This document shows positions 1 through 7,714 of a stretch of 14,736 bases of DNA, in pieces (the first letter of the stretch is position 1; each line of letters starts with the position of its first letter). Source of the DNA: Candidatus Saccharicenans sp. (lineage in GTDB: Bacteria; Acidobacteriota; Aminicenantia; Aminicenantales; Saccharicenantaceae); contig JANLGB010000013.1 in NCBI GenBank assembly GCA_024653405.1, positions 1,699 through 16,434 on the forward strand. The letters are read 5' to 3'. The notes beneath the pieces are model-generated. The model ran no database searches. It saw only the letters and a list, made by a program, of their open reading frames with translations, and was not told the DNA's origin. The translations under genes were made by a program, and so were the position numbers.

Positions 1-662
1 GATAGAAAGTCGAAGAACAGCTGGCGCTGTTCGGCGGCCAGGACTTTTCCCTGCCAGATTTTCTCCAGCAGGGTCAGCATTTCTCTGGGTGTCGAAATGT
101 TCTCCCGCCCCTCCTCGGCCGCTTTGAGGTCCATCATTTTTCTCCTGAGTCTGGTCTGGTTGAGTCCCAAAGTTTGTAAGCGCCGGTTGACCGCTTCCAG
201 GCCGACCAGGTCAATGAGTAGATTGGTGGCGGTATTGTCGGACAGGACGATCATCAGAACACAGAGGTCGTGGACCGACAGCCGGAGCGAGGGCTTTCCC
301 AGGTAGTTCAGGATGGGCCCGCCTCCGACCTTGCTTTCGGGCTTGAGTTCGATAAAATCATCCAGCCGCAGGCGGTTTTCTTCTGCCTGTTTCAGGACTT
401 CCGTTAAGATGGCGATTTTTATGGAGCTGGCCTGGGGGAAGACTTCATTTTCCTTGATAAAGATGGTCTTGCCGGTGACCAGGTCTTTGATGGCCAGGCC
501 CAGGATGCCGTCCAGGGAATCCTTGATAGAGGCCAGCTGTCCGATCAACCTGGTTTCCAGCTGGTTAACCTTGTTGTCGGCCCCGAGCGGAAGCTGGAAT
601 CCTGCCAGCAGCAGGGAGATTCCCAGCAGCCAGACCGGAAGCCGATGGTTTTTTGCCTTCAT
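1..662 (-). CDS. Class A beta-lactamase-like secreted serine hydrolase, C-terminus cut by window edge
   Basis: The frame stays open from ATG at 662 to base 1, giving 220 residues with the C-terminus outside the window. A good Shine-Dalgarno stretch (GGGAGGGG) sits 6 nt before the ATG. Residues 1-28 look like a Sec signal peptide, so the product is probably periplasmic. The penicillin-recognising serine hydrolase fold is shown by S-S-I-K at 79-82 (the SxxK nucleophile and lysine) and S-D-N at 141-143. The third motif (KTG) would lie beyond the edge. The omega-loop segment aligns as TRLRRKMMDLKAAEEG, so the usual deacylating glutamate (Glu166) and Asn170 appear to be replaced by Met and Lys. 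This favours a Beta-lactamase2-type hydrolase, perhaps acting on cell-wall peptides, over a true antibiotic-destroying enzyme; that part is inference. It lies 37 nt downstream of the transglycosylase gene on the same strand, which fits a peptidoglycan role. Confidence 0.85.
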   Translation of the reverse strand, partial: MKAKNHRLPVWLLGISLLLAGFQLPLGADNKVNQLETRLIGQLASIKDSLDGILGLAIKDLVTGKTIFIKENEVFPQASSIKIAILTEVLKQAEENRLRLDDFIELKPESKVGGGPILNYLGKPSLRLSVHDLCVLMIVLSDNTATNLLIDLVGLEAVNRRLQTLGLNQTRLRRKMMDLKAAEEGRENISTPREMLTLLEKIWQGKVLAAEQRQLFFDFL

Positions 663-699
663 CTTGTGCCCCTCCCGTTCTCTTCCTTTGAAGATTATT

Positions 700-2334
700 T
701 TAATTGTTTTTAATGATTAATTTTTGACCAGGGACCAGGTTGTCGTCACTCAGCTTATTGTCCCTTTTTATCCGGTCAACGCTGACCCCGAAATTTCTGG
801 AAATCTGGTAAAGAGTATCGCCGGCCTTAACCACGTAGACAATGGCCTGGTCCGGAGTTGAAACCTGGCCCGAAGCCACCGTTACCGGGCCACCATCATC
901 CTCGGCCGGCGTCAGACCCTGGGCTCGGCCCGGAATCTTAAGCCTCTGTCCGGGGTAGATCAGCCGGGAAATTTTGAGATTGTTAAGCCTGACTATAGCC
1001 TGGATAGTCGTCCGGTAGCGCCTGGCAATCAGCCCCAGTGTTTCACCTTTCCTGACGGTATGCCAGCCGAAAACCGCTTCCGGCGGCATCCAGTTGGGCA
1101 GTTCATTCAAGCCGGCCAGAGTGGGCTCAGCCCAGCCGGCAGGCACCCGGAGTTGGTACTGATAATCGGGTGTTGAGTCGTGCCGCAGCTCAGGATTCAG
1201 CTGTACCAGTTGGTCCTGGCCGAGACCGAGTTTAGAGGCCAGAACCGAAAGCTTAACAGGTTTCTGCAGGGTAACGGTCTCGTAGTCGAGGGCCGGCTCG
1301 GGCTCAGGCAGGCTGAAGCCATATTTTTCGGGGTTGTCGATAATCATCAGGGTGGCGATGAAGCGTGGAACGTAGCGGGCAGTTTCGTAGGGAAGGTTGG
1401 CAAACAGGTCCCAGAAGTTGTCAAGATAATCAATTTTCTGGGCCCGGATGACGTTCTGGACTCTTATTTCGCCGCAATTGTAGGCGGCGATAGCTGTGGT
1501 CCAGTCGCCAAAGAAATCATGCAATTCCTGGAGATATTTGATGGCAGCCCTGGTGGCTTTGACCGGGTCCATGCGTTCGTCTATAAACTTATCTCTTTTC
1601 AGGCCATAGCGATAACCGGTAGAAGCAATGAACTGCCACAAGCCAAGAGCCCTGGACCGGGATAGAGCCCGGGGCTTGAAACCGCTTTCAATAAGAGGCA
1701 GCCAGCTTAACTCTTCCGGTAGCCCGGCCTTCTTGAGTTCTTCAACAATCATCGGCCAGTATTGCCCGGACCGGCGGTAAGCTTCCTCGAAAAACCTTCG
1801 TTCGACTGTCTGGAAGGATTTGATCTCGGCCTGAACCCACTTATTCTCCACCAGGGGTATCGTCTTGTGATTGCTGATCGGAGGAAGCAGGCGGAAAGCG
1901 TAAACCTGCTGAATTTTCTGTACCAGCATTATTCTCAAGTCATTTTTTACCTGATAGAGGTCCGAATCGGGTGGAGCTTCTATTCTCAACAGAACCGAAT
2001 AAGCCTGGTCCAGCAGGGTCAGGGCCCGGTCCAGTTCGCCAACTTCCAGGGCAGCCTGGGCTTCCTGTATCAGGGCATAAACTTCCTCGGTCTGAGACGG
2101 TCCTTCCAGGGTTTCAGGTAGGCCGCTTTTATCTTCCTCATTCCGGGAGTTGACCTGGTTTAGAGCGGTGGCCGTTTCTGGGGGAGTTTCTTCCGGCGGA
2201 GGGGTTTTTTCTTCAATCTTAATCCGGTCGGCAGCACCTGGCCCAGTCGTCTTCTTTGGCGCCGAGGCGCAGGAAAAGTTCAGCACCAGAGCGGCTGCCA
2301 GCAGAATTAGTATGAGAGGAAAACGATAACGCAT
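700..2334 (-). CDS. mltD: MltD-like membrane-bound lytic transglycosylase with C-terminal LysM domains
   Basis: A 544-residue murein lytic transglycosylase, expected to cleave the MurNAc-GlcNAc bond of peptidoglycan in the periplasm. Residues 1-22 form a signal sequence ending in N-F-S-C (Cys22). The -3 position is Asn rather than the usual Leu/Val/Ile, so lipidation is likely but not certain; cleavage at A-S-A is an alternative. A low-complexity Pro/Glu linker (about 30-75) precedes a helical region. The SLT domain covers about 190-310, with catalytic Glu216 in LPLIESGF, then RALGLWQFIASTGYRYGL and AIAAYNCGEIRVQNVI. Residues about 351-400 are a degenerate LysM-like unit as in other MltD proteins, followed by two clear LysM domains at 423-467 and 499-542 that bind glycan chains. 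The ATG has a GGAG Shine-Dalgarno site 7 nt upstream. It lies between galE and the beta-lactamase-like gene on the same strand. Family assignment is firm; the symbol rests on domain order. Confidence 0.93.
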   Translation of the reverse strand: MRYRFPLILILLAAALVLNFSCASAPKKTTGPGAADRIKIEEKTPPPEETPPETATALNQVNSRNEEDKSGLPETLEGPSQTEEVYALIQEAQAALEVGELDRALTLLDQAYSVLLRIEAPPDSDLYQVKNDLRIMLVQKIQQVYAFRLLPPISNHKTIPLVENKWVQAEIKSFQTVERRFFEEAYRRSGQYWPMIVEELKKAGLPEELSWLPLIESGFKPRALSRSRALGLWQFIASTGYRYGLKRDKFIDERMDPVKATRAAIKYLQELHDFFGDWTTAIAAYNCGEIRVQNVIRAQKIDYLDNFWDLFANLPYETARYVPRFIATLMIIDNPEKYGFSLPEPEPALDYETVTLQKPVKLSVLASKLGLGQDQLVQLNPELRHDSTPDYQYQLRVPAGWAEPTLAGLNELPNWMPPEAVFGWHTVRKGETLGLIARRYRTTIQAIVRLNNLKISRLIYPGQRLKIPGRAQGLTPAEDDGGPVTVASGQVSTPDQAIVYVVKAGDTLYQISRNFGVSVDRIKRDNKLSDDNLVPGQKLIIKNN

Positions 2335-2341
2335 GTAATGA

Positions 2342-2383
2342 CTCCAATCCTATGTTTATAACATCATCCTTTTTATTAATCAA
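2342..2383 (-). promoter_or_regulatory. Possible promoter and RBS for the mltD-like gene, with small palindrome
   Basis: On the minus strand, TTGATT (2383-2378) is followed by a 17-nt spacer and TATAAA (2360-2355), close to a sigma70 -35/-10 pair. The predicted start would be near 2348, leaving a leader of about 14 nt that still holds the GGAG ribosome site (2345-2342). An inverted repeat ATGTT-TAT-AACAT (2352-2364) covers the -10 box and might be an operator or chance. The 78-nt gap after galE has no clear terminator, so readthrough from upstream is also possible. Confidence 0.35.
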
Positions 2384-2412
2384 CCATTCATCTGGCGCTT
2401 CTGGCCGCAAGC

Positions 2413-3364
2413 TCAGCTTTTCCGGTGCCAGTTCCAGGCAGTTTCGATGATGAACTCCAGGTCGGAAAACTGCCGCTGCCAGCCCAGCCAGGATTCAGCC
2501 TTCTGACTGGAGGCCAGGAGCACCGGAACGTCGCCCCGCCGGCGAGGTCCGAACTTCAGACTAACCTTTTTACCGGTTACCTTTTCCGCGGTGCGGATAA
2601 CTTCCAGTACAGAATAACCACGCGAGGAGCCAAGGTTGATAGCCTGACTCTGATTTTCCGCCCGCAGTTTTTCCAGGGCCAGCAGGTGGGCCCGGGCCAG
2701 GTCAGTCACGTGGATATAATCCCTGATGGCCGTGCCGTCAAGAGTGGGGAAATCTTGGCCAAAGACCTGAAAGCCAGGGTTTCGGCCCAGGAGGTGGAGC
2801 AGGATATTGGGTATCAGGTGGGTTTCGGGTTGATGCCATTCTCCCAGTTGCCCGTCGGGGTCAGCCCCGGCTGCATTGAAATATCTCAGGGAGACGTATT
2901 TAAGGCCATAGGCCCGGTCATAGTCGGGCAGCATCCTTTCAACCATGAGCTTGCTGGCTCCGTAGGGGTTGATGGGCGACAGGGGGTGGTCCTCCTGGAT
3001 GGGCGTGGTCAAGGGCTGGCCGTAAACGGCGGCACTGGAAGAAAAGATGAAGTATTTAACCCCGCAGCAGGTTCAGGCTGGAGAAGAGATTATGCAGGTA
3101 ATATTTCTGGGGGTCGGCGTAGGATTCGCCCACCTGAATCAGAGCGGCGAAATGCAGGACTGCTTCCACCGGGTAAGCCTGGAAAACTTTCTTCAGGTCT
3201 TCTTGGGACCTGAGGTCAGCCTGGACCAGCTCACCGCCCGGAACCAACTCCCGGTGACCGGTGCTGAGGTTGTCCACTATGACCACCCGGTAATTTCTCT
3301 GCAGCAGTTCTTTGACTGTATGCGAGCCGATGTAGCCGGCCCCGCCCGTAACCACCACGGTCAT
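2413..3364 (-). pseudogene. galE: UDP-glucose 4-epimerase, interrupted by frameshifting deletion
   Basis: GalE interconverts UDP-glucose and UDP-galactose in the cytoplasm using bound NAD. The N-terminal part (3364 to 3056) has the Rossmann motif TGGAGYIGSH at residues 6-15 and reads on to LNLLRG before a TAA at 3058-3056. The rest continues in another frame from 3063 to 2413 (216 residues): GVKYFIFSSSAAVYG with the catalytic Ser region, NPYGASK with the YxxxK pair, RYFNAAGAD, and a normal C-terminus. Compared with E. coli GalE, six residues between L-L and the G-V-K segment are missing; only one base is left where 18 are expected, so about 17 nt have been lost. The catalytic residues survive but no single frame encodes a full enzyme. 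The downstream ATG at 3012 would give a fragment lacking the NAD site. The start overlaps the upstream stop (ATGA) with a GGAG site before it, suggesting translational coupling. A real mutation or an assembly error are both possible. Confidence 0.88.
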
Positions 3365-4818
3365 ATTTTTTTCTCCTGCAGCAATTTCCTGGCCAGCTTT
3401 AGTCCCTGGGCCCTGGTTTCAAAACGATTGTCCAGTTGCAGGCTGTAAAGTTTCTTCAGGATCCGGCCCATCCCGGGACCGGGTTCCACTCCTAGTTTGA
3501 TCAGGTCCCGGCCCATGATCAGGGGCTTGATGGTTTCCCGGTTTATTTTCAGTTCTTCGAATTTTTTCAGCAGCCACAGGGCCTGGCGGTCGAGCCGGGT
3601 CAGTAGCCTGGTGCGGCGGCCAGCCCGGTCGGCGGCATCAAGATAAATCAGCAGTTCGATTTCTCCCTTGACCTCAGCGGCCAGGCGGTTGAAAGCTTTC
3701 TTGGTAACCAGTTCTCGGTTGAGCCAGAGTTCCGAGGCCCGGTGGTGATGCCTGATCAACATGGGCACTACTGCCCGCAGGTTGTAACCATTCCAGGAGA
3801 ATATTTTCTGGCGGTTAAAGACTTTTTTGGCAATTTTTTCCGATAGCAGGTCGTGGCCGTTGTTGGTGATGACCAGACGGTTTTTTTTGTATTCCCAGGT
3901 GGCGGTGGCCGGTTTGCCCGTATCATGCAGCAGGGCCGCCAGCAGCAGGGCCAGTCTTCTGGTGACTTCCAGCCCGGTCAGGTCAGCAATAACCCGGGCC
4001 TGGTCGACCGAAAGCAGGGTATGGGCCCAGACGGTGTGGTGACCGAGCTCGTCCTTCTCCGGGTGAAAAATGGAATCCTGGATGGATAGCGTCAGACGGT
4101 AAAGCTCGGGAAAAAGCTGCCGCAGGACGTTCAGCCGGTGCATTTCTTGCAGTCCCCGGGAAGGCCGGCGCGACAGGAGTAGAATCTTGAAAAGTTCTTC
4201 GTTGACTCTTTCGACACTCAGTCCCTTGAGGTCGATTTCTTTGGCCAGGAGATATATTTCCGGGTCTATGGAGAATTCCAGGACCGAGGCGAACCGGGCC
4301 GCCCGCAGCACCCGCAGTGGGTCGTCGGGAAAAGACCGGGGGTTGGTTATCCGGATTATTCTTTTTTTGATGTCTTCAACTCCACCGAAGGGATCGATCA
4401 GGGTACCATCTGACAGCCTTATGGCCAGGCTGTTGCAGCGAAAATCCCTTCTTTCCAGGTCCTTTTCCAGCGGCAGATAGGGGTCAGCCTTGATGATGAA
4501 ATCCTTATGCCCGCGTTGCCGATGCTCCGGGGCCGGGCTGGGCTGGTCCGAGCGGGGCAGGGCCAGGTCGTAAGTATGCCCATCTATGGTGAACTTGATA
4601 ACCCCGAAGCTCTTGCCCACCAGGTCAACCTTGCCCCGCGGCTGGAGTTTCCGGATGATTTCGTCCAGGGGATGGCCCTGGACCAATAGGTCAACTTCTT
4701 CAGTGGGCACACCCCGGAGCCGGTCCCGGACAAAACCGCCCACGGCATAGATGTCGGGCCCAAAAAGCTCAACCAACAGGCGGCGATGCCGGAAATCGAC
4801 CTGAAGTCTTTTCATCAC
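3361..4818 (-). CDS. cca: CCA-adding enzyme / poly(A) polymerase family tRNA nucleotidyltransferase with HD domain
   Basis: A 485-residue class II nucleotidyltransferase, expected to add or repair the 3' CCA of tRNA; the poly(A) polymerase branch of the family cannot be excluded. Motifs in order: GGFVRD at 27-32; the metal-binding segment at 41-43, which reads E-V-D where D-x-D is usual; YDLAL near 82-86; ERRDFRCNSLA at 122-132; DDPLRVLRAARFA at 165-177; SVERVNEELFKILL at 201-214. An HD-type domain follows (LLLAALLHDTGKPAT at 291-305, GHDLLSEKIA at 321-330), giving a domain order like bacterial CCA enzymes that carry phosphohydrolase domains. The frame begins GTG-ATG, so the start is either GTG 4818 or ATG 4815; neither has a clear Shine-Dalgarno site, so translation may depend on coupling to the peptidase gene ending 11 nt upstream. 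Its stop overlaps the galE start. Confidence 0.87.
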   Translation of the reverse strand: MMKRLQVDFRHRRLLVELFGPDIYAVGGFVRDRLRGVPTEEVDLLVQGHPLDEIIRKLQPRGKVDLVGKSFGVIKFTIDGHTYDLALPRSDQPSPAPEHRQRGHKDFIIKADPYLPLEKDLERRDFRCNSLAIRLSDGTLIDPFGGVEDIKKRIIRITNPRSFPDDPLRVLRAARFASVLEFSIDPEIYLLAKEIDLKGLSVERVNEELFKILLLSRRPSRGLQEMHRLNVLRQLFPELYRLTLSIQDSIFHPEKDELGHHTVWAHTLLSVDQARVIADLTGLEVTRRLALLLAALLHDTGKPATATWEYKKNRLVITNNGHDLLSEKIAKKVFNRQKIFSWNGYNLRAVVPMLIRHHHRASELWLNRELVTKKAFNRLAAEVKGEIELLIYLDAADRAGRRTRLLTRLDRQALWLLKKFEELKINRETIKPLIMGRDLIKLGVEPGPGMGRILKKLYSLQLDNRFETRAQGLKLARKLLQEKKI

Positions 4819-4829
4819 AGCTATTTTAC

Positions 4830-7565
4830 TTATTTTTTTGCCTGTTTGAAGACCCGCAGCCCGGTATACTCGGCCGGCGGCGCTGCGTAGGCCTCCTTAG
4901 CCTTCGAGCGGTGGACGGCGCTCAGCCCCAGCACCTTGCCCTGGCCGTTACTGTCAACCGCCCATTCAGCCACGCTGCCGCCCAGGCCATAAATCAGGCT
5001 AGCGGTGGCCGGAGCAAAGCGGTCCACCGGCAGCAGCAGGGGGGGCTGGCCTTTTAGCCTGGCTATGGCCGCGGCGAGTCTCTTGGCATCATCGAAATTC
5101 ACCGCGTAACCGGCCCAGTAATCAAGGGTATTATCTTCAGCCCCGGCCGCCGCCAGAAGTTTCCTGGCTTCCACCTCGGTCGGCAGCCGGTAAGTTTCAC
5201 CTGTCAATCGGCTTAACCATTTCAGGTATTCCTGGGCCCGCTCAAAAGTGATTCCGGAGGCCGGGTAGTTTTCCGTTCCGGGCTCAACTTGGTAGCTGCC
5301 GTCAAAAGCCTTCCACTGGGCTCTGGTGACTTCAAACCGGCCCACTTCCAGGTCTTCCCAGGTCACCGTTTCCGGAACCAGCTTGCCTTTAACCAGCCGG
5401 CCGTAAAGCCGCCCGCTGCGGCTGAATTTCTGGGCCTTGAGAGTCAGGTCGAGGGGAGAACCTTCTTTCAGGGCTTCATTTTCTGTCGGAAAGGCCTTGA
5501 AGAAATACCGGTCAAACCAAGCCAGTTCTTCTTCCATCTTCCGCCGTTGATGACTGAGCTTGCGCAGGCCATGAGGTTCACCGGGGAAAATAACGAATCT
5601 GACCGGGGCCTGGCCGATTTCTTTGAGGGCCCGATAGTGTTCCATTCCCTGGCTGAAGGGCACGCTGGTATCTTCTGAACCGTGGAAGATGATGGTGGGG
5701 ACCTTCATGTCTTTGAAGTGAAAGAGCGGAGACATCTGAATATAATAATCCGGTCTCTCCCAGGGCGGTCCCAGCAAATAATAGTTATCAAAACTCACCC
5801 CGAAAGCGCAGGTACCGTAGTCGCTGATCCAGTTGACATCGGCGGCACCAATCCCTGCTACTTTGAATTTATCGGTCCAGACGGCCAGGGCGATGCTGAG
5901 TATTCCGCCGTTAGACCAGCCCATGGTGCCCAGCTGGTCCGGGTCCACCAGGCCCCTGGCCACCAGGTGGTCAACGCCCTTGAGCATGTCTTCAATCGGA
6001 TAATCGTAATAGTGACCCCTGATGGATTCGGCAAACTCCTGGCCATAACCCATCGAGCCGTGATAATTAGGCATCAGGATGAAACAACTTTTCTGAGTCA
6101 ACAGGTGGGGGTAATAGGCATAGGAAGCCTCGAAAGAGTCCAGGTCAATGCCCATCGGACCCCCGTGGATGTTGAGGAACAGAGGGTATCTTTTGCCCGG
6201 CTGGTAATCATGGGGATAATATAGTATCCCTTCGATTTCATCATCCAGGGCGCCTTTCCACCTGATGACTTCAGTTCTGGCCATTTTTTTGTCTTTCAGG
6301 TGACCGTTGAGCTCAGTCAGTTGTTTTTCGGTGATGATTTTATTACCCTCCAGCCGGCCGTAGAACCACTGCTCGGGCTTAGAAGCGGTAGTATGGCTGT
6401 AAACCAGACGGTTGCCTTTCTCCTGGAGTTCCAGGCTGAAAACATGGGGATAGTGATTTCCCTCCAGTTCCTGGTGGGTAAAGCTGTCACCCTGACGGTA
6501 ATACCTCCGCCATTTGGGCACAGCCCCGTTGGCCAGGAAGGCCAGGAAACCGTCCTCCCGTACGGCCAGACCCATACCTATCAACCCCTGGGGCCAGTCG
6601 AGGTCGACTTCCCGGTGCTGTCCACTCTTGAGGTCGTAATAGTAGAGAAATTCAGCTCCAGAAGTTTCATTAACAGGATCGACGGTCCTCATAACCGTAA
6701 AATAAAAGCCCTGGCTTCCGGGCTCCCAGTAGAGGCCAGTCGGTTTGAAAAAGGGGTCGGGGAAAATTTCCCGGCTGGACCTGTCTTCCAGTTTAACCAG
6801 GAAAAATTTTGGCTTGACCCTTTTATCAACCTCGTAGCTCAAGCTCTGGTTGTTCCGGGTAACCACGATTTTCTTATCGGGAGAAAGCTCGAAGTTGGTG
6901 ATCTGGTCATTGTTCTCGGTCAGGCGGTGCCAGGTTTTTTCTTTCAGGCAATAGATAAACAGCCTCTGGGGAATCAGGTGCTCCTGGTCCTCAAAGATAA
7001 TGGAATCGTCTTTCTTTTCTTTTTCTTTGATTTCCTTCAGGGTCCTGGGTTCCCTGGCCAGGACCAGGAAATGATCGTTGTCAATCCAGTCGTAATTTAT
7101 GACCCCGAATTCGAGGTTGGTAACTTTCCAGGGCTCGCCACCCCGGAGGTCCAGCAGCCACAGCTGTTGTCCCTTACCCTCTTCTTCCTTGGCTGAAGCC
7201 GACGGCTCGGACCGGCTGCTGAGAAAAGCAATCCGCTGGCCATCCGGGGCCCAGCGGGGGCGGCTTTCAGATGAATTGCCCCTGGTTAGCTGCACGGTCT
7301 GACCTTCGCCGTCCAGATAGCTCAGGAAAAGATGAGAAATCCGGCCGTCTTTTTCCTGGTCCGGGACATTTTTAACCCAGACCACCCGGCTGCCGTCAGG
7401 AGAAATCTGGAAAGCGGAAGCTCTTTCCAGGTTGATAACGTCAGCCACGCTCCAGGGGCGGGTTCCGCCCGTGGTTTCACCGGAAGCAACATAGACCGGA
7501 ATAAAAAGAAGCAATAAAAGGCATATTAATAATAATATGGTGGTTTTATATCTAGCGGGTGTCAT
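4830..7565 (-). CDS. Secreted S9 (prolyl oligopeptidase) family peptidase fused to SUMF1/FGE-like domain
   Basis: A 911-residue exported protein. Residues 1-28 are a signal peptide with a long Leu-rich core, so it likely acts in the periplasm or outside. Residues about 35-420 form a TolB/beta-propeller-like region with repeated blades (FQISPDGSRVVWV, PRWAPDGQRIAFLSS, FELSPDKKIVV). The alpha/beta-hydrolase domain spans about 430-695: HGGP at 467-470, nucleophile Ser551 in GTMGWSNGG, Asp632 in HGSEDTSVP and His665 in GEPHGL, giving a full Ser-Asp-His triad for cleaving short peptides. Residues about 735-907 resemble a SUMF1/FGE-sulfatase domain: VGRFEVTRAQW, ITFERAQEYLKWLSRLTGE, YRLPTEVEA, GGSVAEW and TGLRVF. 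This part has no cysteine, so it lacks the formylglycine-generating active site and is more likely a binding or structural module (inference). S9 peptidases normally end near 650-700 residues, so the fusion is unusual. A strong AAAGGAGGTC site lies upstream of the ATG. Confidence 0.92.
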   Translation of the reverse strand: MTPARYKTTILLLICLLLLLFIPVYVASGETTGGTRPWSVADVINLERASAFQISPDGSRVVWVKNVPDQEKDGRISHLFLSYLDGEGQTVQLTRGNSSESRPRWAPDGQRIAFLSSRSEPSASAKEEEGKGQQLWLLDLRGGEPWKVTNLEFGVINYDWIDNDHFLVLAREPRTLKEIKEKEKKDDSIIFEDQEHLIPQRLFIYCLKEKTWHRLTENNDQITNFELSPDKKIVVTRNNQSLSYEVDKRVKPKFFLVKLEDRSSREIFPDPFFKPTGLYWEPGSQGFYFTVMRTVDPVNETSGAEFLYYYDLKSGQHREVDLDWPQGLIGMGLAVREDGFLAFLANGAVPKWRRYYRQGDSFTHQELEGNHYPHVFSLELQEKGNRLVYSHTTASKPEQWFYGRLEGNKIITEKQLTELNGHLKDKKMARTEVIRWKGALDDEIEGILYYPHDYQPGKRYPLFLNIHGGPMGIDLDSFEASYAYYPHLLTQKSCFILMPNYHGSMGYGQEFAESIRGHYYDYPIEDMLKGVDHLVARGLVDPDQLGTMGWSNGGILSIALAVWTDKFKVAGIGAADVNWISDYGTCAFGVSFDNYYLLGPPWERPDYYIQMSPLFHFKDMKVPTIIFHGSEDTSVPFSQGMEHYRALKEIGQAPVRFVIFPGEPHGLRKLSHQRRKMEEELAWFDRYFFKAFPTENEALKEGSPLDLTLKAQKFSRSGRLYGRLVKGKLVPETVTWEDLEVGRFEVTRAQWKAFDGSYQVEPGTENYPASGITFERAQEYLKWLSRLTGETYRLPTEVEARKLLAAAGAEDNTLDYWAGYAVNFDDAKRLAAAIARLKGQPPLLLPVDRFAPATASLIYGLGGSVAEWAVDSNGQGKVLGLSAVHRSKAKEAYAAPPAEYTGLRVFKQAKK

Positions 7566-7714
7566 TAACCGACCTCCTTTAGGTTGAAATTTTCCTAATT
7601 AGTTTATAACCGGGTTGACCAAATATCCAGAATTATTTTAAGCTCCTTGTTTTCTGCCGGCTTTTCAGGTATTTTAATCTACCAGCAATCAGAACCTGAT
7701 TGATTTATCCTGAG
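7566..7714. promoter_or_regulatory. Divergent intergenic region between peptidase and WHy-domain genes
   Basis: This AT-rich 149-nt gap must drive transcription both ways. Leftward, a TATAAA-like -10 (7608-7603) and the strong ribosome site AAAGGAGGTC (7580-7571) precede the peptidase; no convincing -35 is visible. Rightward, TTGTTT (7647-7652), a 17-nt spacer and TATTTT (7670-7675) form a weak promoter candidate. A palindrome CTAATTAG lies at 7595-7602. A perfect 7-bp inverted repeat near the right end is listed separately. Confidence 0.35.
7686..7702 (+). repeat. Perfect 7-bp inverted repeat just before the WHy-domain gene
   Basis: CAATCAG-AAC-CTGATTG is a perfect inverted repeat with a 3-nt centre, ending 12 nt before the ATG at 7715. 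No normal Shine-Dalgarno site is seen in this leader. It could be a dimeric repressor site or a small mRNA hairpin affecting initiation; sequence alone does not decide. Confidence 0.5.

Noticed and set aside
313..720. Plus-strand open frame of 135 codons at the left edge
   Set aside because: The opposite strand encodes the beta-lactamase-like protein with SxxK and SDN motifs and a good ribosome site; the plus frame has no domain evidence and runs into the intergenic gap.
3050..3070. Programmed ribosomal frameshift in galE
   Set aside because: A frameshift would restore the frame but not the roughly six missing residues between L-L and G-V-K, and there is no classic slippery heptamer at the junction; a deletion explains both.
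6300..7196. Long open frame of 298 codons on the plus strand, opposite the S9 peptidase gene
   Set aside because: It mirrors the codon bias of the real gene on the other strand, has no ribosome site or recognisable domain, and the minus-strand protein is unmistakable.
7700..7702. TTG as the start of the WHy-domain gene
   Set aside because: It lies inside the inverted repeat, has no ribosome site, and adds five residues before a normal MKK signal-peptide start.
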